From: an uncultured Granulicella sp.
Lineage (GTDB): Bacteria; Acidobacteriota; Terriglobia; Terriglobales; Acidobacteriaceae
NCBI GenBank assembly: GCA_937873265.1
Contig: CALMVL010000201.1
Span: 1-42,059, forward strand
DNA length: 42,059 nucleotides
Direction of reading: 5' to 3'
Below, in pieces: positions 7,617 to 17,501 of the stretch. Numbering within the stretch: position 1 is the first letter of the stretch; each line of letters opens with the position of its first letter. Below the pieces are notes generated by a model. The model was given only the letters and a program-made list of their open reading frames with translations. It was not told the DNA's origin and ran no database searches. The position numbers and the translations under genes are program-made.

Positions 7617-10085
7617 ATGAAACGAGGAATCGCCGGAGCAGTGGCAGCAGTGATGGTGGGCGCGGTGTGGCTCGGGTTCGCCAAGCGCACCGTGGCCCAG
7701 AGTGACCTGAAGGTGACGTACGGCAGCAACGGCGTACAGCAGCTCTCGTATCTGGGCGTGGTGCTTGAAGACCTGAACGCGTACCCGTCGGATGCCTTTC
7801 ACATCTACCACATGAAAGCGACCGACCTGCAGGGCAATGTGTTGGCCGGCGGGCAGTACGGCTGGGGCGAGAGCAACAGTGGACGCGCCTGGAACGCCGG
7901 CTCGCAGACCATGACCTACACCTTCAGCTGGGGCTCGATCGCGGTTCAGTACGCGCAAACCGGAAACACATTGGACATGCGAGTGACCGAAGTCAACGCC
8001 TCCGGCTCGGGCATTATCTTTGATGGCGCGTCGATCTATCCTCTGGCCCTTCACATGCCGCAGCTGCCGGTGGGATTCACCGACGCCTCCTACTCACAGT
8101 TGTCCTACACCACGACCGGGCCCAGCGTTCTCGTGGCGGACTATGGCGCGGGCGAGGTCGTAGCCGTCGCGCCCGACGCGTCCAGGCCGCTGTACAGCGG
8201 CTTCCAACCTGCCGGCAACGGCGTGAGCTACACAGCCCTGATCAGCGGAACGACACCGGACAGTCTCGCGACATTTCTGCCGCATTTCGATCGGCCGGTG
8301 CAGCCGGGCCAAACCGACACGTTTACGGTGTCGCTGCGATTTGCGCCGTCCGGCACGCCCACCGGAACCCTGGCCGCGGACGCCTACGCGAACTGGGCGA
8401 AGACGTGGCCAATGCAGCTGAACTGGAAAGATCGGCGGGCTATCGGCACGGCCTATCTGGCGAGCTCCCCGACCGGCAACGCCAACCAGCCGGGCGGCTA
8501 TCCCAACAACCCGCGTCGCTACTTCAACGACAGCAATGCAAGCGACTTCGATGTCACCACGCCGGCTGGTCTGGCAAAGTTCCAGGCCAGGGTTCTCTCG
8601 CAGGCGGCGGCCAACGTGCAAAATCTGCAGCACCTCGGAGCGCAGGGGGCCATCACCTGGGACATCGAAGGCGAGCAGTTCCCGCAGAGCACCAGCTATG
8701 TCTGCGCTCCCGACCAGATCGCGCAGGTGGCGCCCGAGATGGAGAGCATTATCGCGAACCCGACCTCGCCCTACCACGGCATGAAGCTCGACGACGCGTA
8801 CTTCTCGATTATGCGATCGGCCGGATTCCGCGTCGGCGTGTGCATCCGTCCGCAGCACTTTACCCTCAACGCGGACGGAACGGCGTCGCAGGTGTATTTG
8901 CCGGACGCGGCGATCCCGGGCGAGCTGATCCGCAAGATGACGTTCGCACACGACCGATGGGGCGCGACACTCTTCTACGTCGACTCGACCGTCGAGGCGA
9001 ACGGCGCGGTACTCGACCCGAGCATTTTTCAGCAGGTCGGCGCGGCGCTGCCGGATTCGTTGATCATCCCCGAAGAGACGGTTCCGAAGGACTACGCATA
9101 CACCGCCGCCTTCAAGAGCTTCATCTTCCTGGGTGCGACCGGGACCGACAGCACCGTCTATAACTACTACCCTCAGGCGTTCAGCGCGGTGCTCGTCAAT
9201 GACGTCGCGCCGAGTAAGCTGTCCGCCGCGCTCCCGCAGCTGACGGCGGCGGTGAAGGCCGGAGACATCCTGATGGGCCACATCGATTACTGGCAGGACA
9301 ACAATCCGACCATTGTGCAGATTTACGCCAGTGCGGGAAGCAGTGCGACGGGTAACGGAGGCTCGGGGACACCGGCGCCGACGCAGCCCGCGCCGCCGTC
9401 GCCGGTTACGCCCTCGCCCGCACCGGTGTCGCCGCCATCGCCGTCAAACACCGGTGCGGTCCGTATCGTGTCGCCCACTGCGGGCGAGAGCGTCTCGGGG
9501 ACGGTAACGGTGACCGGACAGGTGAACGTGAGTCTGGACGCCGCCGGGTCGTACCTCATGGTTGATGGAGCGGAGGTCGGCACGGCGCGGGTCTCCGGCG
9601 CGCCCTACCAGTATGCGCTGGACACGGCCATGCTCAGCAACGGAACGCATGTGCTGCAGCTCTGGGCGCACGACACGGGCAACAATACCGACCTGTCGCA
9701 GACGGTCACTGTGACTGTCACAAACACAGTCGCGTCGGGATCCGGTCCAACGTCGGGCTCCGGGGCAACGCCTCCCCCCGCGCCAGCCCCCGCTCCCGTC
9801 ACCGCAACGGCGCCGATTACGCTGACCTATCCGGCGAGCGGACAGGCAATTTCGGGGCTGGTCGCCGTGACGGCGACGATCCTGCAGGGTCTCGACGCGG
9901 CAGGCTCTTACCTGATGGTGGACGGAGCCGAATTCGGCTGGCAGCGGGTCGACTCCGCGCCATTTCTCTACCAGCTGGACACATCGACCCTGAGTGCTGG
10001 ACCGCACACCTTGCAGATCTGGGCGCACACCGTTGCCAATGAGGTGTTGCTGTCCAACCAGGCGGTGGTCACGGTAAGTCACTGA
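7617..10085 (+). CDS. secreted putative glycoside hydrolase-like protein with Pro-rich linker and two tandem Ig-like C-terminal domains
   Basis: ORF 7494-10085; ATG at 7617 gives a signal peptide MKRGIAGAVAAVMVGAVWLGFAKRTVAQS. Barrel-like strand motifs ITWDIEGEQFP, FRVGVCIRPQHF, GATLFYVDSTV, DSLIIPEE; linker GTPAPTQPAPPSPVTPSPAPVSPPSPS; two homologous modules sharing LDAAGSYLMVDGAE. Confidence 0.75.
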   Translation: MKRGIAGAVAAVMVGAVWLGFAKRTVAQSDLKVTYGSNGVQQLSYLGVVLEDLNAYPSDAFHIYHMKATDLQGNVLAGGQYGWGESNSGRAWNAGSQTMTYTFSWGSIAVQYAQTGNTLDMRVTEVNASGSGIIFDGASIYPLALHMPQLPVGFTDASYSQLSYTTTGPSVLVADYGAGEVVAVAPDASRPLYSGFQPAGNGVSYTALISGTTPDSLATFLPHFDRPVQPGQTDTFTVSLRFAPSGTPTGTLAADAYANWAKTWPMQLNWKDRRAIGTAYLASSPTGNANQPGGYPNNPRRYFNDSNASDFDVTTPAGLAKFQARVLSQAAANVQNLQHLGAQGAITWDIEGEQFPQSTSYVCAPDQIAQVAPEMESIIANPTSPYHGMKLDDAYFSIMRSAGFRVGVCIRPQHFTLNADGTASQVYLPDAAIPGELIRKMTFAHDRWGATLFYVDSTVEANGAVLDPSIFQQVGAALPDSLIIPEETVPKDYAYTAAFKSFIFLGATGTDSTVYNYYPQAFSAVLVNDVAPSKLSAALPQLTAAVKAGDILMGHIDYWQDNNPTIVQIYASAGSSATGNGGSGTPAPTQPAPPSPVTPSPAPVSPPSPSNTGAVRIVSPTAGESVSGTVTVTGQVNVSLDAAGSYLMVDGAEVGTARVSGAPYQYALDTAMLSNGTHVLQLWAHDTGNNTDLSQTVTVTVTNTVASGSGPTSGSGATPPPAPAPAPVTATAPITLTYPASGQAISGLVAVTATILQGLDAAGSYLMVDGAEFGWQRVDSAPFLYQLDTSTLSAGPHTLQIWAHTVANEVLLSNQAVVTVSH
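9452..10082 (+). repeat. tandem duplicated Ig-like domain coding modules
   Basis: GAVRIVSPTAGESVSGTVTVTGQVNVSLDAAGSYLMVDGAEVG... and APITLTYPASGQAISGLVAVTATILQGLDAAGSYLMVDGAEFG...; both end in L(x)LWAH/LQIWAH plus a TVTV-type strand. Confidence 0.75.
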
Positions 10086-10143
10086 GGCCCGTTGAACCAA
10101 AAGCGGCCGCCAAACAGCCCCGGCGGCGCGCCGCCAAGCCCGT

Positions 10144-11406
10144 TCAGGTGAGCGACAGCATCGCGAACCTGTGTGCGGCAGCCGGACCGGACGGGTGAGA
10201 TCCTCTCGTTTTGTCTCGATAGGGTAGCCGCTCGGCGAGGGCCTGCTGCATCGCGCGCGCGCGTTGCTGCCAGGTGGCGCTCTGGCCGGCTTTCCAGCGC
10301 AACGATCGCAGGCCATCCTTGAAGTGCAGCGCCTTGAGCCGGCGCAGCGCTTCGGCCGCGTTCTCGGCGGAGTCCACCAGTTGGAGCAGCGGCTCTTTGC
10401 GCAGCAACTCCTCGAAACCTCGCGTGGCCAGAATGGGCTGCGCCGCCGCGAGGTGCTCGTAAAACCTTGTGGAACTGCCGGAGTAGGTGGGCTCACCCCG
10501 CAGATACGGCAGGATGGCGACATCCAGAGCGCGCGCGTACGTTGCCAGCTCGCCGTACGGCTTTTTGCCCACGAAGCGAGCTGCAGGATGGGCCATCACC
10601 ATCGCACGCGCGGCACGCTGCGCGGGGTCGGCCACCTCCATGGTGGTCGGGCCGACAAACGCCCACGAGAATCCGGCGCTCAGCCGGATGAGGCGCTCGA
10701 GAAAGATCCAATCAAGATTGCCGGCCAGGTTGCCGATGACGCCGGCAACCGGGCGGGGCAGGCCCGCGAGGTCAGCCGGCAGGTCGGCCGGATGCATCGG
10801 CGGCGCAGGCAGCAGATTCTTCTCCCGAGTCGCGTTCGCGATCACCTCGATTTTGGTCGGATCGCAGCCGGCCCGGTCGATGAGATACTCCGCCAATCGG
10901 AACGAGTTGGGGCAGACAAGGTCGGCGATCCCGCACAGGTACTGGTCCAACCGACAGACCTGGGCTGCGTCCGCACTGGGGTAGGCCGCAATCAGATCGG
11001 TAAGCCAGTAGACGACCGGGCCCGGCCAGTGCGCCGCCACCGAGGCGAAATACGGTACGGTGCAGATAAGCGGCGAACGCGTCGGATCCTCGCATTGCCG
11101 CGCGATGCGCTTGGCGAGTGAGGAGCCAAGATCGAAAAAGAGAGAAAACGGAAACCGCGAGTACCCGCGCTGCAGGGGGAAGTGACGGATGCGCAGCGGC
11201 GGATCCGTCAGAGTCTCTTCGAGCTCCGGCAACCCCCACGGCAGCAGGTGCCGCTCGGGCTTCCAGCCAAGAACGGGAACGGACTCAGAGAGAGCCGAAG
11301 CGAACTCTGCGTCAAGGGAATCGGATATCTGCAGCAGCTGCCAGGTCACGCGAGGGGTCAAAAGAGATCTGCTCCACAGGTAAGCAAAACGCGGCGAGAA
11401 CACCAT
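10144..11406 (-). CDS. glycosyltransferase (GT-B fold, exopolysaccharide cluster)
   Basis: PGPVVYWLTDLIAAYPSAD...ADLVCPNSFRLAEYLI...KIEVIANATREKNLLP...PVAGVIGNLAGNLDWIFLERLI...YSGSSTRFYEHLAAAQPILAT. Confidence 0.8.
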   Translation of the reverse strand: MVFSPRFAYLWSRSLLTPRVTWQLLQISDSLDAEFASALSESVPVLGWKPERHLLPWGLPELEETLTDPPLRIRHFPLQRGYSRFPFSLFFDLGSSLAKRIARQCEDPTRSPLICTVPYFASVAAHWPGPVVYWLTDLIAAYPSADAAQVCRLDQYLCGIADLVCPNSFRLAEYLIDRAGCDPTKIEVIANATREKNLLPAPPMHPADLPADLAGLPRPVAGVIGNLAGNLDWIFLERLIRLSAGFSWAFVGPTTMEVADPAQRAARAMVMAHPAARFVGKKPYGELATYARALDVAILPYLRGEPTYSGSSTRFYEHLAAAQPILATRGFEELLRKEPLLQLVDSAENAAEALRRLKALHFKDGLRSLRWKAGQSATWQQRARAMQQALAERLPYRDKTRGSHPSGPAAAHRFAMLSLT

Positions 11407-11488
11407 CGACGACGGCTCCGGTCAGGGGCGCGCGTCACGATGGCTCGTATCCCGAGTGAGGCAGAACAGTGGTCGAGCTACAAAGAGG

Positions 11489-12937
11489 TCAGGCTACTCC
11501 GGAGATCGCGCTGTGTTCCTTCATCTGCGTCGCCGGTTCAGCTAAAAAAATTTCCTTACCTTTGATCGACTCCTGCATGAGGTGCAACACGGACATCATG
11601 AGAACAGGAGCCTTGCTCTCGGCAACCCGGGTAAGGTTAAGGTGCCCGTGCCGCCCAAGCGACATCGTCATCTCCCATGAGATGTCATCCGCACGCCCGG
11701 AGAGGGTCTCTTCAAAGGAAACCCCATGCAAATACATGCGCACAGAGGCGAAGCGGAGGTCGGTACATGCGGTCCGCACCACCTCCCAACACTCACTGAC
11801 CGTCTCAGCCCGGGTTAGCGAGCGGTCAAGCTCTTGGAGGTAGATCTCCTCCTGCAGCACGCGCAGGATCTTCTTCTTCGAGAGCGTGCGGCGAACGGCG
11901 GAGAACTCCACGTAACCGAGAGCTTTGACGCCGGCAAAGACGAACGCACAAAAGGCAAGCAGCGTCAGCGGCCGGAGATGGCGGAGGCTGGCCACGTTAA
12001 GCAGAATGGAGAAGAACGCAGCGATGCCGCAGAACCCATACAGGATCAGCGCGGCGTCCCGCGGCTTGAAGCCGAGCGCCAGCACCATGTGGTGGACGTG
12101 ACCTCGATCCGCCCCAAAGATTGGCCGCGAGCGCATGAAGCGCCGGGAGATCGACAGGCCGACATCGACCAGCGGAAGCGCCAGCGCCATGAGCGGAGCC
12201 ACCATGCCGAGCAGCGATCCCGAGCGCTGGCTCCAGATCAGGCCGAAGCAGCCGAGCATGAAGCCGATCGTCAGAGATCCGCTGTCGCCCAGAAATACGG
12301 AAGCGGGAGCGAAGTTATAGCGCAGAAAGGCGAGCAGGCAGCCGACCAGCGGAATCGTGGCCATCGCCAGGCCGGTGTTCCCTTGCAGAATGGCGGCGAT
12401 CAGCGTCGTGCCAGTGGCAAAAAGGCCCACACCCGAGGCCAGACCGTCGAGCCCGTCGATCAGATTCACCGCGTTGGTGCATCCGACCAGCCACAGGAAG
12501 CTGAGCAGCAGCTCGGCCCAATGTTTGTAGCCGGTGGCGCCATGGAGTGTGGCCATCCGTGCGCCCAGGCTCACGGCAAGGGCCGCGGCCACAGCCTGTC
12601 CGGCCAGCTTTTGCCATGGCCTCAGGCCGATCAGATCGTCGATCAGGCCTGTCAGAAAGATCAGGCCCGTCGCCGGCAACAGGGCCCACAACAGATGTTC
12701 GTGCTGGATGCGGATCCGTGCACCCTCCGGGGCAAACAGCAGCATGAGTCCAAGCGCGGCGGCATACGAGAGCGCAATCGGAATGCCGCCAATGCGGGGG
12801 ATCGGACGGAGGTGCAGCTTACGATCGCCATCCGGGTGATCCACAATATTGAGGCGAAGAAACAGATTCCGCGCCAGCGGCGTGGTCACAAGGCAGACGA
12901 GAAAAGCAACGAGACCTAAACCGAGAATTGCATGCAT
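11489..12937 (-). CDS. WecA/MraY-family phosphoglycosyl transferase (undecaprenyl-phosphate sugar-1-P transferase) with C-terminal extension
   Basis: LRLNIVDHPDGDRKLHLRPIPRIGGIPIALSY, GLIDDLIGL, NAVNLIDGLDGLASGV, FLGDSGSLTIGFMLG, ADRGHVHHMVLALGF. ATG at 12937 (MHAILGLGL) preferred over the track start at 13144. Confidence 0.9.
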   Translation of the reverse strand: MHAILGLGLVAFLVCLVTTPLARNLFLRLNIVDHPDGDRKLHLRPIPRIGGIPIALSYAAALGLMLLFAPEGARIRIQHEHLLWALLPATGLIFLTGLIDDLIGLRPWQKLAGQAVAAALAVSLGARMATLHGATGYKHWAELLLSFLWLVGCTNAVNLIDGLDGLASGVGLFATGTTLIAAILQGNTGLAMATIPLVGCLLAFLRYNFAPASVFLGDSGSLTIGFMLGCFGLIWSQRSGSLLGMVAPLMALALPLVDVGLSISRRFMRSRPIFGADRGHVHHMVLALGFKPRDAALILYGFCGIAAFFSILLNVASLRHLRPLTLLAFCAFVFAGVKALGYVEFSAVRRTLSKKKILRVLQEEIYLQELDRSLTRAETVSECWEVVRTACTDLRFASVRMYLHGVSFEETLSGRADDISWEMTMSLGRHGHLNLTRVAESKAPVLMMSVLHLMQESIKGKEIFLAEPATQMKEHSAISGVA

Positions 12938-12956
12938 ACCATCTCTCCGTCGGAGT

Positions 12957-14228
12957 TTACCGAGACAAGGGGCCCGGAACGTGCTCGTACGGTGGTGCAG
13001 TACGTCTAAGCTCGCCCTCTGTGAGGGCGAGGTCGAGTTCACCGGCGTGAACCGGCGTGGCGCCGAGGATGCCCAGAATGCGGGCGACTCCCAGCGGAAG
13101 TGTGAAGTGGTTGTCAAATGCCTGGCGCGCGCGAGCGCCCGCAACGCGGACCAGGTTGCGGTTTGCGGCGAGGGTTACCAGAAGCTCCGTGAGCCCCCGC
13201 TCGTCGCCGACCCCAACGTGCCATCCGCAGCCGAAGCGGCGAAGGATGCGCGCCGGAGTCGCATCGGCCGGACCGACAAACAGGATCGGCCGGCCCGCGG
13301 CAAGCAGGCCGTACACCTTGCTCGGAACCACCGATCCGCAGGTCGCGTCGCGCTGCGTCACCAGGCCGATGTCACCGGCCGCAAGGCTTTCGCTCAGCGA
13401 TCCGCGCTCAACATAGGGGCGCATGTCGACCGAGTGGAGGTTGTGCACGCGCACGAACTCTGCGAGCTCGGCGCGACGGCCGCCTGAACCGGCGAACACG
13501 AAGCGGACCTGACTTCTGGCGTGCTCTGCTTCAAGCGCCGCGATCGCTCCAGTCACCGTATCCAGCTCATGCGCCAGGCCGAGATTGCCGGAGTAGAGCA
13601 CAACCAGATCGGCCGGATCGCCGGGCCGGGCGAGCGGCTGAATCGCCGAGCCGTCGGCCCAATTGTCGGCAACCCAGATCTTTTCGGGGGCAACTCCGCG
13701 CGCAACCAGCCGCGCCTTCATGCACTCGCCCAGGGCGATGATGCCGTCCGCCCGCTCACGGGCAACATCGGCCAGCCGGCCAACCACGCGATCGAGCACG
13801 CCGCCTCGCCGGAAGTAGCCAAGGTCGACTGCCACATCCGGGTACATGTCCATCTCCCAGATGAAATGCCTCGACCCGCGTAGCCTCTTCAGCACCGTTC
13901 CCAGCAGCGAAAGCAGCGGCGGCGTCGTGAGGGTCAGAACCAGGTCCGGGCGCGGCAGCCGCAGCCCCTGCACCACCGCCGAGACATAAAAGGAGCCGTA
14001 GGAGAGCACGCGACCCAGCTTGCCGCGGACGAAGGGAAGCGCTTTGACGCGGTGCATCTCGACCGGCGGGGGCGCCGCGCCCTCCATGCGGATCGCATAG
14101 CCGCCGTCCGCGCTGATCGCGTACACCTCGTGGCCGTTCTCCGCCATCCCCCGCGCCAGGTCGGTGAGGAGCTGGCTGGTGGCCGCCGCGTCCGGCCAGA
14201 AGAACTGATTGAGCAAAAGAATCCTCAT
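12957..14228 (-). CDS. WbuB-like glycosyltransferase family 4
   Basis: MRILLLNQFFWPDAAATSQLLTDLARGMAENGHEVYAISADGGY...HFIWEMDMYPDVAVDLGYFRRG; ATG at 14228 gives a 4-bp overlap with the upstream gene. Confidence 0.88.
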   Translation of the reverse strand: MRILLLNQFFWPDAAATSQLLTDLARGMAENGHEVYAISADGGYAIRMEGAAPPPVEMHRVKALPFVRGKLGRVLSYGSFYVSAVVQGLRLPRPDLVLTLTTPPLLSLLGTVLKRLRGSRHFIWEMDMYPDVAVDLGYFRRGGVLDRVVGRLADVARERADGIIALGECMKARLVARGVAPEKIWVADNWADGSAIQPLARPGDPADLVVLYSGNLGLAHELDTVTGAIAALEAEHARSQVRFVFAGSGGRRAELAEFVRVHNLHSVDMRPYVERGSLSESLAAGDIGLVTQRDATCGSVVPSKVYGLLAAGRPILFVGPADATPARILRRFGCGWHVGVGDERGLTELLVTLAANRNLVRVAGARARQAFDNHFTLPLGVARILGILGATPVHAGELDLALTEGELRRTAPPYEHVPGPLSR

Positions 14229-14848
14229 ACGCTCGCGTGCTGCTCCGGTGTGCTGGCTGGTGCGGTCGGGGCTTCCTTGATCCGCCGCATCTTGACAAAG
14301 CTGGCCGGGTTGCCGGCAAAGATGGCAAACTCCGGAATCTGGCCGGTGATCAGACTTCCAGCGCTGGCGACCGATCCCACCCCGAGCACTGCGCCCGGAG
14401 CCAGGATCGATCGAGCTCCAGCCCAGGAGCCGTCTTCCATGGTGATTGGAGCAATCAGGAGACCAAAGTGCGGATCGCTCCAGTCGTGGTTGCCGGTGCA
14501 GAGATACGCTCCCTGAGACAGGCAGCAATCCGCGCCGATGCGCACCGTGGTCAGGTTATCGATCCAGCAGTCCTCGCCGATCCACGTGTCGTTGCCGACG
14601 ACAAGGTGCCAGGGGTACTTGACGTTGACCCCCACCTTGATCACGACGCCCGAACCGATTTCCGCCCCAAACATCCGAAGAAGCCGGACCCGCAACCCGG
14701 ACGATGGGATGAGGTGCGACCGCAGCAGCGGCAGACCGAAGAAAAACCACAGTGCCCGCCACAGGGGAGACCGCCCCGGGTGGTACCACGAGTTGTCGTA
14801 GTGACGCAGCTCGACCGGACTGGCCGCTGGGTTGGGAATCGGGCTCAT
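14225..14848 (-). CDS. wcaF: WcaF-like hexapeptide-repeat acetyltransferase (colanic acid type)
   Basis: MSPIPNPAASPVELRHYDNSWYHPGRSPLWRALWFFFGLPLL...VVIKVGVNVKYPWHLVVGNDTWIGEDCWIDNLTTVRIGADCCLSQGAYLCTGNHDW. Confidence 0.88.
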   Translation of the reverse strand: MSPIPNPAASPVELRHYDNSWYHPGRSPLWRALWFFFGLPLLRSHLIPSSGLRVRLLRMFGAEIGSGVVIKVGVNVKYPWHLVVGNDTWIGEDCWIDNLTTVRIGADCCLSQGAYLCTGNHDWSDPHFGLLIAPITMEDGSWAGARSILAPGAVLGVGSVASAGSLITGQIPEFAIFAGNPASFVKMRRIKEAPTAPASTPEQHASV

Positions 14849-16182
14849 CGCGCACGTCCTCTCGCCGCGCCAGCCCCGGTCGACGAACAGATCCGGGATC
14901 CGAACAGTCCTGACGGTGCGGGGCCGCCTTCGCAGAAACGATACACGTCCGTCATTTGCCGGCCGATTGCCGCCCAGCCGAAGCGGTCCTCCACCAGCCT
15001 CCGGCCGTTTGCCCCGATCTCACGATTGCGCGCCGGACCGTTGCCGAGAAGCAGTCTTAAGACTGACGTGAGCGCGGGCACTTCAGATGGGATCTCCCAT
15101 CCGGCGTTCGCTTTGGCGACCTCCGGCAGGTGGCAGTGGGTGGTCACAATCACCGGCAACCCCATGCCCATCGCCTCGAGCGTCGACACGCTCAGGCCCT
15201 CCGAGTAGGACGGCAGTACAAAAGCTTCGGCTGCCGCCAGGGCCGACCACTTCGCCTGTCCGGTCAGCATGCCGGTAAAGCTGACGGCGCTGCCAAGTCC
15301 GCGCCCGGCGACCCGTGCCTCGATCGCCTGCCGGGTGTTCTCGAAATCCGGCCCGGCCAGCACAAGATGCGCGTCCGGGTGCTGCCGCCAGACGTCGGCC
15401 CACGCGTCCACCAGCAGATCGATTCCCTTTTTGAAGTGAATTCTTCCCAAAAAGAGGACAATCCGTTTCCCTTGCAGGGAAGGAAACCGCCCAAGGAAGA
15501 GCTCCGGCCCGATACCCACCGGAAGGTGAACGCCATTCGGAATGACCGCCACCGGCTGCTTTGCGCCGAAACGCCGATAGTCTTCGGCCTCGGCCTCTGT
15601 CAGGGCGTGGAGGCACCGGGCGCGGGCGACGTTTCCGCGTTCGATCAGGGCAGCGTAGATCTGCTTCTTGAGCCGCTTATTGCGCAGCGCCCAGGGCTCC
15701 AGCATCCCGTGAGCCGAAAGCACATACGGGAGCCCGGCCCGGTGCGCGGCGCGAACCGCAACCGCGGTGCTCGTCTCCCACAATCCGTGGATGTGTACCC
15801 CGGCCGAACCACGGACGAGCTCGTCAAAGCGCCGCCGGAGGTCGCGGTCACGCAGCCAGGCCACACGGCTGGTGGGCCAGGCAGTGACGTCCACGCCGGT
15901 CAGGGCGCTCTGCTCTCCCGGCGCGCAGAACGCGGCGATACCCGGCCGCGAAGCGTCTGCTCGGGCGGAGGCAACGGCCACCGCCAGCTCCGGCACAACA
16001 GCGCTCAGACCACCGTACCTGGGGTCCACATGCGACACCACATGGAGCCAGCCTGCCCCGCGTCCCGCATCCGCCGCGACGCGGCATCCCACGTCGCGCA
16101 CGGTCTCACGCCCGTCCGGCAGAGGCGGTTTGGAGGTCATCTCGGGTCGTTCGGTCGTGGCCAGCATCGGTATCGGCTCCAA
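14845..16182 (-). CDS. glycosyltransferase family 4
   Basis: WLHVVSHVDPRYGGLSAVVPELAVA...GVHIHGLWETST...VLSAHGMLEPWAL...VAVIPNGVHLP...VLFLGRIHFKKGIDLLVDAW...FVLPSYSEGLSVSTLEAMGMGLPVIVT. Confidence 0.9.
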   Translation of the reverse strand: MEPIPMLATTERPEMTSKPPLPDGRETVRDVGCRVAADAGRGAGWLHVVSHVDPRYGGLSAVVPELAVAVASARADASRPGIAAFCAPGEQSALTGVDVTAWPTSRVAWLRDRDLRRRFDELVRGSAGVHIHGLWETSTAVAVRAAHRAGLPYVLSAHGMLEPWALRNKRLKKQIYAALIERGNVARARCLHALTEAEAEDYRRFGAKQPVAVIPNGVHLPVGIGPELFLGRFPSLQGKRIVLFLGRIHFKKGIDLLVDAWADVWRQHPDAHLVLAGPDFENTRQAIEARVAGRGLGSAVSFTGMLTGQAKWSALAAAEAFVLPSYSEGLSVSTLEAMGMGLPVIVTTHCHLPEVAKANAGWEIPSEVPALTSVLRLLLGNGPARNREIGANGRRLVEDRFGWAAIGRQMTDVYRFCEGGPAPSGLFGSRICSSTGAGAARGRAR

Positions 16183-16202
16183 AGATCGTGGTTCGTGGTC
16201 CG

Positions 16203-17501
16203 CTATCGTTTCCGCGACGCGCGGTTGGCGCGGATCGCGCGGGACGGTCGCTTCGCCGGTCCGCGAGTCGAGGTCAAACGCTTCCCATCCCGCACAATGC
16301 GGGCAACTTCGAGGCCAAAGTTCGCCGGCGAAAACATCTCGATGCGGTCCATCGATTCAGTCCGCATCGCGGCCAGCTTTTCGGGGCTGAACGAGGACAT
16401 CAGCTGGAGGCACGCGGTCAGCTCCGTTTCGTCCTGCGGATCGAAGACCAGGCCATTGCGCCCGTGCGCGACCAGGTCCTCGGCTGACCCGCATCGGTTC
16501 GAGACCAGCACCGGCAGACCGGAGGCCATCGCCTCATTCACGACCAGGCCCCACGGCTCGCGCGTGCTCGGCAGTACAAAACAGCCTGCGAACGCGTAGA
16601 ACGGCGGCAGATCGCGGGATCCGCGATGTCCGGCGAAGTGTACCTGGTCGGCATAGGGCGAAGCGGCAGACCTCGCGCGCAGCCCCGTCGCCGACGGGCC
16701 GTCGCCGACCAGCACCAGCGGCCAGCTGCCGCCGGCCTCGCGGTAGCGGAGCCAGCAGTCCAGCAGCGCCACGACGTTTTTCTCCGGCGCCAGCCGGCCG
16801 ACATACAGGAAATACGGCTGCGTCGGCAGGCCAAACTGCTCCGGCGTGTGGTCGTCCCGAAGCTCGTTCGCCTGCTCGCGATACCGGGCGTTGTCGACCA
16901 CGTCATAGAACCGGGCAATGCGTGCCGGCGCAAACCCGAGCTGATGGAGGTAGCGCACGTGCGCCGTTCCACCGGCGACCGCCCAGCGAAAGAGCGACCG
17001 GATCAAGAGCCCTTTCAGTCCTTCCTTCCACCAGCTGCGCGCGTGGTCCGCCGCCGTGCTCTCGGTCATCAGCACGCCCGTGCGTCCATGGGCCCGCGCC
17101 CACACCGCCGCCGCAATCGCCGGCAGCGTGTAGTACCCCGGCACCAGCACCACCTCCGGGTCGAGCCGGTCGAGCGCCCGCCACACCGCGCGCGCCAGCC
17201 GCAGCTGCCCGGCTCCCTTCCACGAGGCGTCCGGCATCAGTGTCTCGACCGGCAGCCCCGCCGGCAGCTCCTCGCGGAACTTGAGCCCGGCATGGACGCC
17301 GATCCCGCCGACCATCTCGAGGCCGACGACCGCGCCGGCGAGCTCGGGCGTGCCTAACAGGCCTTCGAAACGAGCGACGTGGTACGCGTACCAGTCGATC
17401 CACAACACGACGACCCGGCACCGGCCTGCCGGAGTTCCGGCGGAGGCGGGCATGGGCAGGGCGGACATTTGAGCGCTAGGCACGGTGGCGAACTCCATCA
17501 A
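16203..17501 (-). CDS. glycosyltransferase family 4
   Basis: YFLYVGRLAPEKNVVALLDCWLRY...GCFVLPSTREPWGLVVNEAMASGLPVLVSNRCGSAEDLV. Start may be 17468 (MSALPMP) rather than 17501. Confidence 0.88.
   Translation of the reverse strand: MMEFATVPSAQMSALPMPASAGTPAGRCRVVVLWIDWYAYHVARFEGLLGTPELAGAVVGLEMVGGIGVHAGLKFREELPAGLPVETLMPDASWKGAGQLRLARAVWRALDRLDPEVVLVPGYYTLPAIAAAVWARAHGRTGVLMTESTAADHARSWWKEGLKGLLIRSLFRWAVAGGTAHVRYLHQLGFAPARIARFYDVVDNARYREQANELRDDHTPEQFGLPTQPYFLYVGRLAPEKNVVALLDCWLRYREAGGSWPLVLVGDGPSATGLRARSAASPYADQVHFAGHRGSRDLPPFYAFAGCFVLPSTREPWGLVVNEAMASGLPVLVSNRCGSAEDLVAHGRNGLVFDPQDETELTACLQLMSSFSPEKLAAMRTESMDRIEMFSPANFGLEVARIVRDGKRLTSTRGPAKRPSRAIRANRASRKR

Noticed and set aside
15130-16599. 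489-aa plus-strand ORF opposite two glycosyltransferases
   Set aside because: Spans a gene boundary on the opposite strand and lacks family motifs.
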